NCBI GenBank assembly: GCA_030847615.1
Contig: JAUMIR010000003.1
Location: 284,574,265-284,638,264 of the forward strand
From: Gambelia wislizenii
Lineage: Eukaryota > Chordata > Lepidosauria > Squamata > Crotaphytidae
Length of the DNA stretch: 64,000 nt
Direction of reading: 5' to 3'
Shown: positions 1 to 11,242 of the stretch, in pieces
Layout of the letters: every line of letters begins with the position of its first letter
How positions within the stretch are numbered: position 1 is the first letter of the stretch
Made by a program: the position numbers and the translations under genes
Notes under the pieces: model-generated
Databases searched by the model: none
What the model saw: only the letters and a program-made list of their open reading frames with translations
Told to the model about the DNA's origin: nothing

Positions 1-919
1 TTCTGCATTTTGGCAAGGACTAGAGACAGAAGCCTGTCATTCATGCTAGAAAAGTCCTGCACCCAAATGAGGTAACTGTTTTTCTCTAGTCTGAGTTCCA
101 TTTTATTTTCATATGGGATGGCCTTTTAATACTTGAAGGAAACATCTTCCATGACTGAATGATTCAGGAGCTTTTAATACAGATTCAGGTAGTTTGGAAA
201 TAATGGAGCCCTTAGTAAAATTGTGTTTTTCTTTCTTTCTGGCTGCTACCCATAAGACAAGCTAATTGAGACGTTGCACCAGATTTGCTGGGACTTGTCA
301 GTGCTAGATACCTGATGCCATGCAGGTGTCATTCCAAGAAGTAGACTTTCAAAGAATTCTTTCCCCAAGACTGACAAATCTGCCTTATTTGTCATGATGA
401 TAATAAGGGATGTTCTATGTTCGCTCTTTATCTATAAGATGAATTTAGGAAAAGAATTTTGACATATCTAACACATCAGTACTTCTTTGACATCAGTATA
501 GATCAATCACCTTTATTCGAACTCTTAGACAGTTAATGCCTTCTTGAAGATTGGGGTGGACAGACAAGTGAACTGAAGCGGGTGGGGAAAGGAACCTAGC
601 TTTCTGTCTGTCCTGCTTTACTACTTTCATTGGCAAGGTGCCATGTGGTGTGTTGTAAGATGGAGAATCCCACACAAACTGTGTGTTATATTTATAATCA
701 GTAGGGCTTCATTTGCTTTGGGGTCAACCAAGAAAATCATTTGGCATTTTGCTCTGCCAACATCTTTTCTCATATATCATTGGATTCAAATAACAATACC
801 AACTATAATAGAGAAGGATGACTCCTTTGTAGATGCTATTGCAATCCCTCTTCATTGCCACCAACAGCTTTAGAACTAGGCTGCCTTAGTAGACAACTAT
901 GGAACAATTAGCATATAAG
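1..919. other. Downstream intergenic DNA, nothing recognised
   Basis: AT-rich single-copy-looking sequence. The short open frames here have no recognisable domain, splice context or repeat identity. Confidence 0.5.
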
Positions 920-1250
920 AACCTAAAAGTGCTGAATTAGACTTCAGGGTTTTCTCATACAACATTACTTTCAAGAAGTTCTTCCTAATGTTTAGATGGA
1001 ATTTCTTTTCCTGTAGTTTGAACCCATGGCTCTGTGTCCTAGTCTCTGGAGCAGCAGAAAACAAGCCTGCTCCATCCTCAGTACAACATTCCCTCAAATA
1101 TTCAAACATGGCTATCACGTCCCCCCTCAACCTTCTCCTCTCCAGATGAAACACTCCCCGCTCCCCAAGCCACTCCTCACAGGACATGGCCTCCAGACCA
1201 CCCACCATCCCATCGTCCTCCTCTGGACACGTTCCAGCTTCCTGAACTAC
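920..1250 (-). mobile_element. CR1 LINE fragment
   Basis: On the minus strand this reads as the CR1 3' coding and UTR region. It shares the recognisable passages with the copy at 37580-37935: a stretch about a mild local cluster of CTGCTGCTCCAGAGAC, a first-person pattern of GGAGCAGGCTTGTTTTCTG, and AACTTTCTGACAG-like text. The terminal ATTCTATGA repeats are absent, so the fragment has lost its 3' end as well as its 5' end. Confidence 0.7.
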
Positions 1251-3700
1251 CTCTTTACCAATTCTGTGTTGTATTTCCCCTACTGCATCATCTGCCCCAT
1301 CTTCCCCAGGTTGGGCACTGTTCCCCCTTATTCTCTTCCAAGAGTGGTCAATTTGGCACTAAAGAGAAGCCCAAAAGCTGAGGACATGATTATAATAGCA
1401 TCTTCCCCACCCCACCCCCACGTACCCCAGCAACTGGCATTCAGAGGCACACTACCTTTCATACTGGATACAACATACTGTATAGCCATCATTCACTGGT
1501 TGCCAGCGATACACTTACCTCCATGATTTTTTTTCCAAATTTCTTTTAAAAATATATATTGATTCAACTATCTCTATTTGAGTCCTGGAAGTAACTTAAT
1601 CCAATGCTCACATAGGAGCTGTAATTTCATGGTTAAAACAAATGTTTTTATTCAAACTCTTTTCAGCTTGAAAGAGCATTATTCTCTTTGAAGTGCATCT
1701 ATTTTAGTAAACTATTTGTAACATTAAAAACAGCCCTGAGTCATAAATGGAATCTAATCTTACACATACATATACACCACCAAAGCCATTCCATCCTTTC
1801 AGTGTCAATAGGCTTTGGAGCAAGTCCTTTCAGCTCTGAAACGACTTCCATTGTTCAACTTGGAGTGAAAGCTTCTAAGTTTCTCTCTGATGTTCAGGCA
1901 TGTTACAATGGGATAGATTGTATTACAAAACATCTATACATGTCACAGTGCTTAAGTCAAGCCAATTGAATGGCTTCCAAGGATTTACCACTTCCAATCT
2001 TTTTACATCCACAACATACCCATTTAATATTTTTCCTTCTACTTCAGGTCCTCACATGAGTGGAAGTAAACCTCAAAGTTACTTTAATGCAATGTCACAC
2101 CCATTTCATCTTCACTACACCTTTCCAACAGTAGTGCCCTGGCTGGCTGAGCACAATAGGTTCCAGAGAAACCTCTAAGGTGCAGCTGCACACTCTGGCT
2201 TCAGACAAATGTCATACATGCAACAGCTGAGTGAATCTGGATAAAAGACTTGGGTTTCAAAAAGGATTAATTTTCAACTGTTTTTTCGGCCTTAAAACGG
2301 GTAGTCCTGATGGTAAACATTTGATTCTTAGGTGGCCTAACGAACAGAAAGAGCAAACAATAGAATCAAAAAACAAAAAACCTGATCTCCCTAGAATGTT
2401 TACATTGAGCCCTTCAATACCAAAAGTTATGTTTTAACAGAAAGTGGTGTTTTCAAATGCACGTGCAATTCATGTAAGGTCGGACTGTGACCTACTAGGT
2501 AGACTCTAATAGGCATATACTTTTAAGAGACACGCAACCAGCCAAGTAACATAAGAGATCCTGTTCTATAATATTTGTTCATTAAGCAATGCCATTCCAT
2601 TTGAAAGCACAAAGAATACCACTAAGCTCCTCTATTGTTGTTACTGTTGGTCCAGATGCCTTCTAATGTAGCATAACACTATGTGTGTCAGGATCAGTCC
2701 CAAAAAGTGACTTTCTCCTGCCAAATGGCTAAAGTGCTGTGTGCTTTCATTTTGGTAATACTGTTCAATGTTTTGCATTCTTTTGAATTGTAACAAGTCG
2801 GTGTATTGGGAAGAGACAAGGGAGGATGGTATGTGTCTGGAAATTAACAGAATGGCCTTGCACCTGCAGAGGCCTGTAAGAATGGAAGGTGGAGCTCACT
2901 CTGGTGTGAAAGGGGAATGGGGATGATGGATCTCCAATGACTGTATAGCCCACCAGATTTTGTTGATTATAAATAGTTTTTATTTTACTGCTTTCCCAAT
3001 AGCTTTCATTCAAAGCAACAATTTTGTATAGTTTGCTCTTTAGATTTCTGTAGCAATAAAGCTTACTGTTTTAACTCTGAAGCTGCTGGTTGCTGAGTCT
3101 GAAGAAGCTAGTACACGACAGTGTGACATTGTATGCCACACTGTTCAGTTGTGTGATTATCTTTAGTTCAGAAGGTTGTTGTGGTTTTTTTTTTAATGAT
3201 ACTGGCAAATGTTTCAGCATTTGCATCCCACTGATATCCAGCTATAGCCAGTTCTCCTTCAAAACTTAAAATTAATTCAATTAGTTCAAATTGAGTTCAA
3301 TAGGACTTTCTACATAAAATCTACTTGTTTTCTCCAAGACTCTCTCTTCTCTCTTTCTTTTTTCTCAGCAAGGGCACATCATAAAAGCTGTGATGCCTCT
3401 TTTCCCTTCTGCTCCATCTTTCAGTCCTTAATTTCAAAATGGTTATTTCCATGGGCTGCTTTACAGGTTGCATTCAGTGGGAAATATATTTAAAACAGTT
3501 TATACTTAAAAACCATGCATGTGGTAATCCTATAAGTGCTAACAGGGTGTCAGGATATGTGTGAGCCACTCTCTAGTATAGGGATGGTGCTCTTAATTTT
3601 GGATAAACATATTGGATGATATTTTATTCAATATTTATGAAATTGTAAGCGAAAGTTGCAACCTTGTTACTGTTGGGATTCATGTTTATGGTTGTTAATG
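1251..3700. other. Intergenic DNA, nothing recognised
   Basis: No exon-like segment, RNA gene or identifiable repeat was seen in this 2.4-kb stretch apart from a short T run near 3186. Confidence 0.45.
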
Positions 3701-3714
3701 ACTGGATGTGACCT

Positions 3715-3970
3715 CAAAAAACCTACCACTTAAGCCAGGTGATGCCTTAACCAAAGGGGTTTCTGAGGTGTTGCAGCTTGGGATGCTAGGAAATGACTGC
3801 AGCTTTCTCACGGTTGTGGGGCACATTGAGACAAGCAGCTGCAGCAAAACCCCAAAGGGTTTCTCCCATCTCAATGTGCCCTGCAATTGGGAGAGAACTG
3901 TGCCCCAGTCTGCAGCATCTTAGAAACCATCTGGTTGGGGTGTTGCCTGGCTTAAGAAGTAGGTTTGAGG
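3715..3970. repeat. Foldback (palindromic) element
   Basis: The two halves are imperfect reverse complements. The left arm starts AAACCTACCACTTAAGCCAG and the right arm, read on the other strand, starts AAACCTACTTCTTAAGCCAG. Both arms continue through TTTCTGAG/TTTCTAAG, a TGCAGC block and GGGCACATTGAGA to a centre near 3845. This is the structure of a miniature inverted-repeat element with almost no loop. Open frames on both strands encode related peptides simply because of the palindrome. Confidence 0.8.
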
Positions 3971-4257
3971 GAGGTAGCATCAGCAGATGTAGCCATGACA
4001 ATGGAGTTCTGTCAACATAGTTATTTTTGCCAATGCAGGATTTCAGCCCAGATTTTCATGTTGTGTTTTTGTGTATAGTGTCATTGGCTGAGTATCCTTA
4101 AAGCTGTGGAAAAATTGTCTGGAATTCAATATGGGACTTGTTACCTGAATTGCTTGTGGTCCATGGGGACCATCTAATGTCCTAATATTAATTTGGGGAA
4201 TGTAATTAGCTCAAATATAGCAGTGAGAGGTTGGGTAACAGTGGGATCTTTTAACCT

Positions 4258-4700
4258 ATGTATACCAGTAGTAATGGAGGCGACTCTAAGCCAAAAGGTA
4301 CAATTAAATGGTCTTTATTGGAAATTAATCTAAAGGGCATTCACACAAACACTCAGGCTTCAAGCACTCACACAAGGCTATCAAAAATAGTAGGAAGTAT
4401 TTGGATAGAGGAACAGAGCAAGGGGGTTGTGGGTAATACTGTACTGATCCTGCAGAGCTGAGATTGTGACGTAAACTGACAGTGAAGAGGTCCAGAAGGC
4501 AGAATGGTGACACAAATTGATGTGGAGTTGGAAGGAAGAGCATCTGTGCACACTTGAGTGGTGTTTTAGGGTAATTTATGTCTAATAATTCCCCTGAAGA
4601 GATGGGGTTTTGAGTGAAATACAATGTTCCTTGGAGGTTCTCAGGATTAGACAAAGGTGCTCTGGAAGGGTTAATGATCATTAATGGGTGCTGCATTTGG
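4258..4700 (-). mobile_element. Possible LTR-like segment
   Basis: Read on the minus strand, the segment contains AATAAAGACCATTTAATTG about 60 nt before a CTGGTATACA end, which resembles the R-U5 end of an LTR. I could not find the other end or a target-site duplication, so this is weak. Confidence 0.25.
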
Positions 4701-5495
4701 AATTGAATAGGAGCCAGGCAAGGTCTTTTGTTGGAAGGGGATGAGGAGAGGAAGAACCCATTTTACAAGCATCAAGGACTCTGCTATTGTTGAATGGATT
4801 AATGAATGACTCACTTCCAGGTGTTAATTCTCTGACCTGAATATTTGTTTGGGGAATTTCCAAAGGCCCCTCTTTTGGTTACACGTGATTCCAACCTTGG
4901 TGTTTGGGGGTCCCTGGTATACCTGCTAACTACATGGATGGCCACATTAAGCCAAATTATTAAATATCGCCAATTATTTGATATTCCAAGATGTGGTCTA
5001 TCAGAGTAGGTAACATACTTAGGTTTTACAAAGTGGTGGGAAACAGAACTGAATAGTTTATAGCATTCTGCTATACAGAATAGCAATGTCTGTATTCACC
5101 TAGGCCTGCTGTGATATTACCACAAACAATCTTCTGTTGCACAATGGTGGAGTGACTAATGCACCATGGCCCAATGCACAATGGGCAGCTGGAGCCCAAT
5201 TGCATCAGAAGAGCCCAATGCACACCAGAAGTGTCCAACGTGTATTACAAGTGCCTGATGTATGTTGGAGCACTTTAGCCAGTGCCCCGATAAACATATT
5301 TGAAAGTCACTAACAGGATTTTGTTGTGCCTCTGTAACACAGCTGAGTATTTGTAAAGTTATACAACATAGACCATGGTGTAGAATTTCAGCCACTGTTC
5401 TTCCACATGGTATACAAAATTACCCCAAACTGAACTCTAATATTATTTTATGAAATAGTAGGAAATAGGTTTCTGTGAACTGTCCTAGACAAAAT
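4701..5495. other. Intergenic DNA, nothing recognised
   Basis: No gene or classified repeat was recognised here. Confidence 0.4.
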
Positions 5496-5787
5496 CAAGC
5501 TTGAACTCTCCCTAGAAGACAAGATGACTATACTGAGACTGTTGTACTTGGACATATCATGAGAAAACACGACTCATTAGGAAGGATAATAATGCTTGGT
5601 AAGGTAGAAGACAGCAGGAAAAGAGGAAGACCACATTCCAGATGGATAGACTCAATTAAGGACACCACAGCCCTGAGTCTGCAAGACCTGAGCAGGGCTG
5701 GTGATGATAGGGTGACTTGGAGGTCTCTCATTCATGGGAGTTGCCATAAATCAAAGTCAACATGATGGCAATTAACACAACAACAAG
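5496..5787 (+). mobile_element. LINE 3' fragment, RTE/BovB-like, ACAACAACAA tail
   Basis: The plus-strand frame carries a LINE C-terminal motif: SRKRGRPHSRWIDSIKD, followed by LSRAGDDRVTWRSLIHG. The R-RGRP--RW-D-IKD pattern is known from the carboxy end of several RTE-type LINE proteins. The element ends in AACACAACAACAA, the same tail as the SINEs in this window. The clade assignment is tentative; the LINE nature is firm. Confidence 0.7.
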
Positions 5788-6663
5788 GTTTTTGTGAAAG
5801 AGTTAAATGATGCCAGAATTGTTTTGAGTTGAAGGATTAAAATATGTTGTAAAAAAAATATTACAAGTATTTGATTTACTGCCAATTTTATGTAAATTTG
5901 ATATCAGTGAAAAATCAAGGTTAACACATGCTAAATTAATTAAAAGAATATCAGGTTTTAGGCTCAAAATGGGAATTTTGGATGCAGATTCAAGAATTGC
6001 TGGGAATATTATATTAAACCAAAATTCTGGATTTTAATGAAAAATCTCATGGCAGGCAAGGTTGCAAAAAAACAAGTTTAACAAAGAAAAAGTCACAACC
6101 TTGTTTTTATTTGTTGGTCTTTTTAAGAACAGCAAACAAAGTATAAATGTACAGCATGCCTATTGGGGAAAAAAATCTGGGGTTACTTTCAGAAGTGTTG
6201 TAGCAGAAACTACAGTTGCTCTGAAACTAGAACTGCAACATAGCTAACTCAAATGGGGCATTTGGATCATATTATGCCAATGCTTTAGTAGCCGTGCTTC
6301 TACCCAAGACTAATTTCAGACCTAATTTAAAGTGTTTTTCGCCTTTAAAGCTCTTGGTAGCTTGTAATCTTCTTCAGAAGCCCTGCTCCAGTGCCTCTGC
6401 TAAGAGGAAGTGAGTGGCTACTAGGAATAGGTGCTTCTCTGTGGTGGGCTTGTCTACACAGGTCACAAACCCCAAATCACCCCCCAAAAAATCAGGGCCA
6501 ATAATGCCACATAACATGTGACCTTTTCCCCAAATCTGGTGTGATAGCGACACACAATGTATGGCTCTGTTTGCACCAGATTCGGGGAATACCCCTTTAA
6601 TCTGGGTTTAGAAAACTCAGGAGTTTGCTGGAAACTCCAGAGAAAAATGCTGTGTGAACAATC

Positions 6664-7083
6664 TGTTGGGCGTGTTACAAAATAGTACAGCAGAGTTGTG
6701 GAGTTAAAAAATAGAGCTTTACTCAGCAGAGTGTAAGACAAAAAAATACATGCAAAAACAATGAATATAGCATCATGGCTAGGCACAAAAACAGTACAGC
6801 ATAACTTCCTGCATACCTGCAGTACTATACCTTCATAGCAAGGAGAAAACCTTACTTCCCAGCAACAGGCTTCTTACCAGCACAGAGAGTAATACACTCT
6901 CTATACCCCAAGCAGACTCCCAATGCAGTTATACACTACTAAGTGGCTATCAAGTCCACCTGGCCTAATTGGCTGACTGCATCATTAATTACTGGAGCTG
7001 GCTTATTATCATGGACTTCACCTGCCACTTTGCTATACCTTCATCCAGTCACAACTTAGTATGCAAACTGGCATACCCTGACA
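6664..7083 (-). mobile_element. Solo LTR with CAATC target-site duplication
   Basis: The 420-bp insert runs TGTTGGGCG...CCCTGACA on the plus strand, so it has TG...CA termini on both strands. It is flanked by CAATC at 6659-6663 and 7084-7088. The paralogous copy B reads GAACAATCCACCTGCACTGG with no insert, which confirms the empty site. The orientation is inferred from a GAGTAAAGCTC poly(A)-like hexamer on the minus strand. It has no internal retroviral genes, so it is a solo LTR of an LTR retrotransposon or endogenous retrovirus. Confidence 0.85.
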
Positions 7084-7335
7084 CAATCCATTACACTGGA
7101 TTGAGGGCAGGGCAGGGGGAGGAAGGACAAATGCTGCCTGAGGCACAGCCATTTCCCCTCTCCTTCGTGTCACTTCTCAGTCCAAAGGCAGAGTCCTAGT
7201 GGTAGTCACTCTCTTTGAGGTCAGAATGTCTGGCAAGCCCCACCATTGCAAAGCCATCACAAGGTTAGTCACCTGTTCTAGCTTCAGAGAGAACAACTAC
7301 CACTGGGACTTTGATTTTCCGGCGCACAATCACCA

Positions 7336-8667
7336 GGGTGCCAGTTACACAACAAAAATTGTTACGGGGCTTACCGTGACTTCCTGATCCTGTTTCTGTC
7401 CCTCGCTGTTTATACGATTTTTGTCATGCTTTAGGAAATCCTGGAAGATCCCGTGATTTATATTTACACGACAAAAGTTTTTATTGGTCCCGCACTCTTA
7501 TATCCCGTGCTTTTGCTGTTTACACATGTTTAGCTTACCGGGATTTTTTTTTTTTTTTTGGCTGTCAATCAAGGATGCAATTACTCGTGTTTTCACAACC
7601 TCGGTGATGTACTTCCTTTAGAGTTCCGCGCCACGAGCGATGCTATTGGCTGGCTGGGGGGGAAGAGAGGGGGCAGACGCTTATGTTTGTCCTATCTCTT
7701 AAAAATGTTAACCCTTTAAGCAGAGGCAGAAGGCATTTTGAAAGACCAAGAATGTGATCTTTTGTTCAGATGGGGGAACAATTAAACCATGTCCTTTCCT
7801 TTTGAAATCAAGCCGAGTGGGGGGGGGGAGGAGAGGCTTGGGATTTCTTTTAAAATCTTGATGCTTAAAGCAGAGGGAGCTGCATTTTGAAAGACCCAGA
7901 ATGTAAATGTGATCCCTGCTCAGACGCAGGGAGTGCTTTCCTTTTGAAATCAAGCCGAGTGAGGTGGGGGGGAGGGCTGGTATTCCCCTTGCCTCTTTAA
8001 AAATGTTAACCCTTACAGCAGAGTTTTAGCTGCAGAGTGAAGATTTCAAGCCAGCGACAGACAGGCATCTTGAAAGACACAGACACAGAGGGGGGGAATA
8101 AAAGTGTGTTCTTTCGCTCAGAGGCTGGAATATTTTACTGTGCCTGTTCAGACCCAGGAAGGTGATCAAGGCAGGGGATGAATGGGCGACCCTCTGCCCA
8201 CCACGATCTCTTTGTAACATGCAGTTGCGGAAGAAGTTAAAGCTGAAGGGTTTGCAGTGTAGAAATCCATTTAAAAAGGTGATTGAGTACACGTGCACAC
8301 ACACATCAACCTACGTGCAGCTGGAAGGGATGCCTTTATTTTCAGCTGGTGAGGCTGGATCTGTTGAATGGGTGACTGACCCCTCCTTTTCTGGTCACTG
8401 ATCTCTAAGCCCACCCCCAGTCACCATTTCTGGTCATCTCCTAGTACCAAGATATTTTGTCCCAGGCTGTTTACATTTCTGATTTTCCAAATCCTCCCGT
8501 GACTTTTTTAAAAACCGGCACAACCCGTGGGACTTGAAGTCCCGCAGGTTGAGGGATAAAAGGTGGCCCCCCTTCCGAAAATCACATACCCGACCCGATG
8601 TACATGTAAACTGCCAGGGATCGACACGAATTCTTCCCGGGACATTTTCATCGTGTAAACGGCACCC
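7336..8667. mobile_element. Non-autonomous DNA transposon with internal tandem repeats
   Basis: The insert inside copy A has inverted ends: GGGTGCCAGTTACAC at the left and, on the other strand, GGGTGCCGTTTACACGATG at the right. CCAGG flanks it at 7333-7337 and 8666-8670; this could be a 5-bp target duplication overlapping the first bases of the repeats, so the exact edge is ambiguous. It has no transposase. Subterminal sequence is rich in motifs such as TTTACACG and CCCGTG, while the core (about 7680-8110) holds three diverged tandem units. Confidence 0.7.
7690..8110 (+). repeat. Three diverged tandem units of about 140-150 bp
   Basis: Each unit starts near TTAAAAATGTTAACCCTT (7697, with TTAAAATCTTGATGCTTAA at about 7850 and TTAAAAATGTTAACCCTTAC at about 7996). 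It then has AAGCAGAG, CATTTTGAAAGAC and AGAATGTGATC. The first two units also share CTTTCCTTTTGAAATCAAGC and CGAGTG, followed by a G run. The third unit diverges in its second half. Confidence 0.75.
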
Positions 8668-8875
8668 AGGAAAAGCAAAGCCCCAGTGTTAGTTGCTCTC
8701 ACTGAAACCAGATTGGGTGGCTAGATCAGAGTCAGCTCAGCATCAAGTGTGAGTAACAGCTTTGAATGGCCAGTAAAAATAAAAACCCAATGTAGATTCG
8801 AGTTTTGGCAGGTATGGTGCTAAAATCTGGGCCAGAATAGTCCAAATATCATGCGCCGCAGCTCTCTCATCTGGA

Positions 8876-8880
<5 letters not shown>

Positions 8881-8911
<31 letters not shown>
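8881..8911 (+). repeat. (CA)n microsatellite
   Basis: An uninterrupted CA dinucleotide run of about 15 units lies near the right end of nested element copy A, after its TCTGGATTTTTA motif. Copy B lacks the run. Confidence 0.95.
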
Positions 8912-8913
<2 letters not shown>

Positions 8914-8925
8914 GTAATCAAGCCC

Positions 8926-10138
8926 AGAAGAACAGCCTCTCCAGAGAGCCTCGCTTGGCAGTGGCATTGCCTTTACTATCTTTTCCATGACAGATGAATA
9001 CCTTTATATTCACATAGGCCTCTTTCATTGTTTTTAGAACAGCTTTGGAAATCTGATTAGCTAATTAAGTCACATTTTCCACTGACAGAAAATACCCGTT
9101 TTAGCACTGTATTTTAATCCTTTAGTTAAATTTTAATAATTGCATTGTAAATAAATATGTAAACTGAAACAATATAAAAGAGAGGGGAGGTTGGGTTTGT
9201 TTGTCCACCTGTGACCTTACATTCTGTGTAGCTTCCACTGTGCCTTGGTATTGTGTAATGAGATTTAGTTCAGTTCAGACACTCCATGAAGGAGCACATC
9301 TCTGGAAGAGTGGGTACATGCCTGCCCCTCCATTGTATATCACATATGACATGATCATGTAGTTGTGCCACAGCAGGCAGCATGCCCAATAACTTGAGAG
9401 CCAAGGCTGGGGCTCATTGACTACTCATTCATATAATACTAGCTCCATTTGTGTCTGAGCTGTGCCCTTGTTGGGCCCACTTTTATGGTGGTTCTTTTCC
9501 AGTTAATGTTCACTAAGCATCTTTCTACAGTATGTTTGCTGTTTATGGCATGTTGCATCTTCGCTCGAGGAGAAGTAGGACATGAATCTATTTCTCTGGC
9601 TTTACTGCAGTGTAGATGAGTGAAGTAGACTGCTTTTTAGCCCTTTCCCATTCTCTGATTTCAGTTTTCATGGTTTTAAAGACTTCTTGGCAAGTCTATG
9701 CTTCCTGCCTTACTAGGAAATGAATCAGACTGAAGGTTTTCCAGTTCAGTATGACCTCACAAATTAATTATTGGAAAATGTTTCCCTCTTTCTATTTTTC
9801 TTAAGATCCATTTTTTTTAAAGTTTGTCTTTTAATTTCCTATTGTTTCAAAGTTCACTCCACCCTTGGTGTATTTCATGCTATTGTAGGAATGTGTGGGT
9901 TCTGTCTAGAGAAAGTACAAACGCTCTCAAGTAGAAAGTCTCGCAAGTAGGAAGTGACATTTTTCCTCCTTTTGTTCTTTGAGCTCCCTGCAGATTGCCA
10001 CTAAATGTTGGGGCCATTCTGCTTAAAGTCAGGAATCAACTTCTGATTTAACTTTAGATTTGGCCTGAGCCAAGCAGAGTTCACATACAGCAGGTCTGTA
10101 AAGTGATTACAGTATGTAGTTTTGCAGCAGCCTCGTTC
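8926..10138. other. EVA1C downstream flank, nothing recognised
   Basis: AT-rich sequence without a recognisable repeat or exon. Part of it may be 3' UTR if EVA1C uses a distal poly(A) site. Confidence 0.4.
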
Positions 10139-10144
10139 TTTATT
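10139..10144 (-). promoter_or_regulatory. EVA1C: Candidate poly(A) signal of EVA1C
   Basis: AATAAA on the minus strand lies about 186 nt downstream of the EVA1C stop codon. It is the nearest canonical hexamer I found. No transcript evidence is available, and a longer 3' UTR is possible. Confidence 0.35.
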
Positions 10145-10329
10145 TTCAATACCATCTGAAAATGTAAACTCCTTAGTGAAAATGTACGTTATATGAATAT
10201 GCCACACTATCAAACACTTAAAATATTTTTATAATTATTAATAATATAATTTTCCAAATAATTATTACATATAGTTGCAAATGTTCCTTCACAGAAGGTA
10301 CCCCTTTGTTTTCACAAAAATAGTTTGTG

Positions 10330-10766
10330 CTATCCAAAACAAATGCACTCCTGTTCATTGATATAAAATGGACTGAGGCTTCTAGTAGGAGATACATCCA
10401 AACCACTGTTCATCCAGATTTCCTGGATAATCTGTTCTCGCCGCTCTATCCTTTCCACAAGTTCGGCTGAGTCTATTGAGTAATAGGCTGAATATGGAGT
10501 CCTGCAGAACCCATCAGGAAAGTCTGAATCTGAAGAGTCATCTCTCTCCTCCTCCTCCTCCTCCTCCTCTTCTTCTTCTTCCTCCTCCTCCTCCTCATCT
10601 TCACAGGTTTCATCAGCTTTGTCCTCCGGCACCAAATGTTTTTTTATCCTCTGCAGGTTTTCCAGGTCATTAGAGCATGACACGTGTATCACCAGAGCAC
10701 ACAGCGTGAGCACCAGGCCAACACAAACACTAGACACAAACAAGAGAGCAGCTCTTTCAGGGTGAT
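10330..10766 (-). CDS. EVA1C: EVA1C exon 8: transmembrane helix, poly-Glu and FAM176 tail
   Basis: This last coding exon (437 nt, stop TAG at 10332-10330) carries a split Asp and then HPERAALLF, which starts the membrane helix (roughly AALLFVSSVCVGLVLTLCAL). A basic and mixed segment follows, then an acidic run with 17 consecutive Glu (codons GAG/GAA, 10546-10596), DDSSDSDFPDGFCRTPY, and the family signature ERIERREQIIQEIWMNSGLD near the end. The acceptor is CTAATTTCAG before 10766. The final part reads SLSPFY followed by ten more residues ending ICFG. As I remember the family, EVA1C usually ends at or near the FY, so this looks like a short C-terminal extension. The tail is cytoplasmic. Confidence 0.96.
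10546..10596 (-). repeat. EVA1C: In-frame GAG/GAA repeat coding for poly-Glu
   Basis: A CTC/TTC triplet tract on the plus strand encodes 17 consecutive Glu in EVA1C exon 8. It is mostly GAG with an inner GAA block, so it is an interrupted trinucleotide repeat. Confidence 0.95.
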
Positions 10767-11242
10767 CTGAAATTAGAAACAAAATCCCAGACTAGAGGCT
10801 TATAAAGAGAACTGTAGATGCGGGGGGGTGTGTGTTAACGATGAGATGCCATCATTTCTGAAACTGTTGTGCCAGTCTTCTAAAGTCTAAACCCACTCAG
10901 GGCATCAGGTCCTGCTAGTTTGTCTCTGACTGACCAACTCTGCATGCATAAGCAAAAAGGATCCGGTCCAAAGGCAACAAGAGGCACCTTTAAGTGTAGG
11001 TACCATAAGGCTCACAGAGCAAGGCTACCTCTTAAAATGCTTCTTTCCTGGTCTAGGCAACGTCAAACTTCTCCCAAGTGGTACTTACTCAGAGGTTGTC
11101 TGCTCTAGGGGAAAAGGAGAAGGGAAGCAGTGAAGCTGAAAAGCCTTAGCAAGGTACACGTACGTGCCTTAAATTGCCCATTCTTGGTAAAATCCATCCA
11201 CTACAATGAATTTTTAACCTTTGTATTGTGAGGGTTCAAATA

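Larger units (their letters stand above)
6446..8925 (+). mobile_element. Nested TIR element, copy A (about 0.7 kb plus two insertions)
   Basis: The outer element begins GGGCTTGTCTACACAGG and ends with GTGTAATCAAGCCC, giving terminal inverted repeats that start GGGCTTG. A second copy (B) sits at 57833-61506. Matching passages include ACCCCTTAATC-TGGGTTTTAGAAAACTC, CTTTGCTGGAAACT, GAGGTCAGAA, the ATGAGTAACAGCTTTGAA region and a closing TCTGGATTTTTAC. Copy A is interrupted by a solo LTR (6664-7083) and a DNA transposon (about 7336-8667), and a CA run has expanded near its right end. With the insertions removed it is about 0.7 kb, the same as copy B after the same treatment. The superfamily is not certain; the GGGC ends suggest a PIF/Harbinger-like element. 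Confidence 0.8.

Noticed and set aside
1026..1526. Plus-strand frame of 166 codons
   Set aside because: Its first half is the antisense of a CR1 fragment, and the rest has no domain or splice context.
8743..8988. Minus-strand frame containing a VCVCVC run
   Set aside because: The run is a translated (CA)n microsatellite.
10476..10673. Plus-strand proline-rich frame
   Set aside because: It is the antisense shadow of the poly-Glu codons of EVA1C exon 8.
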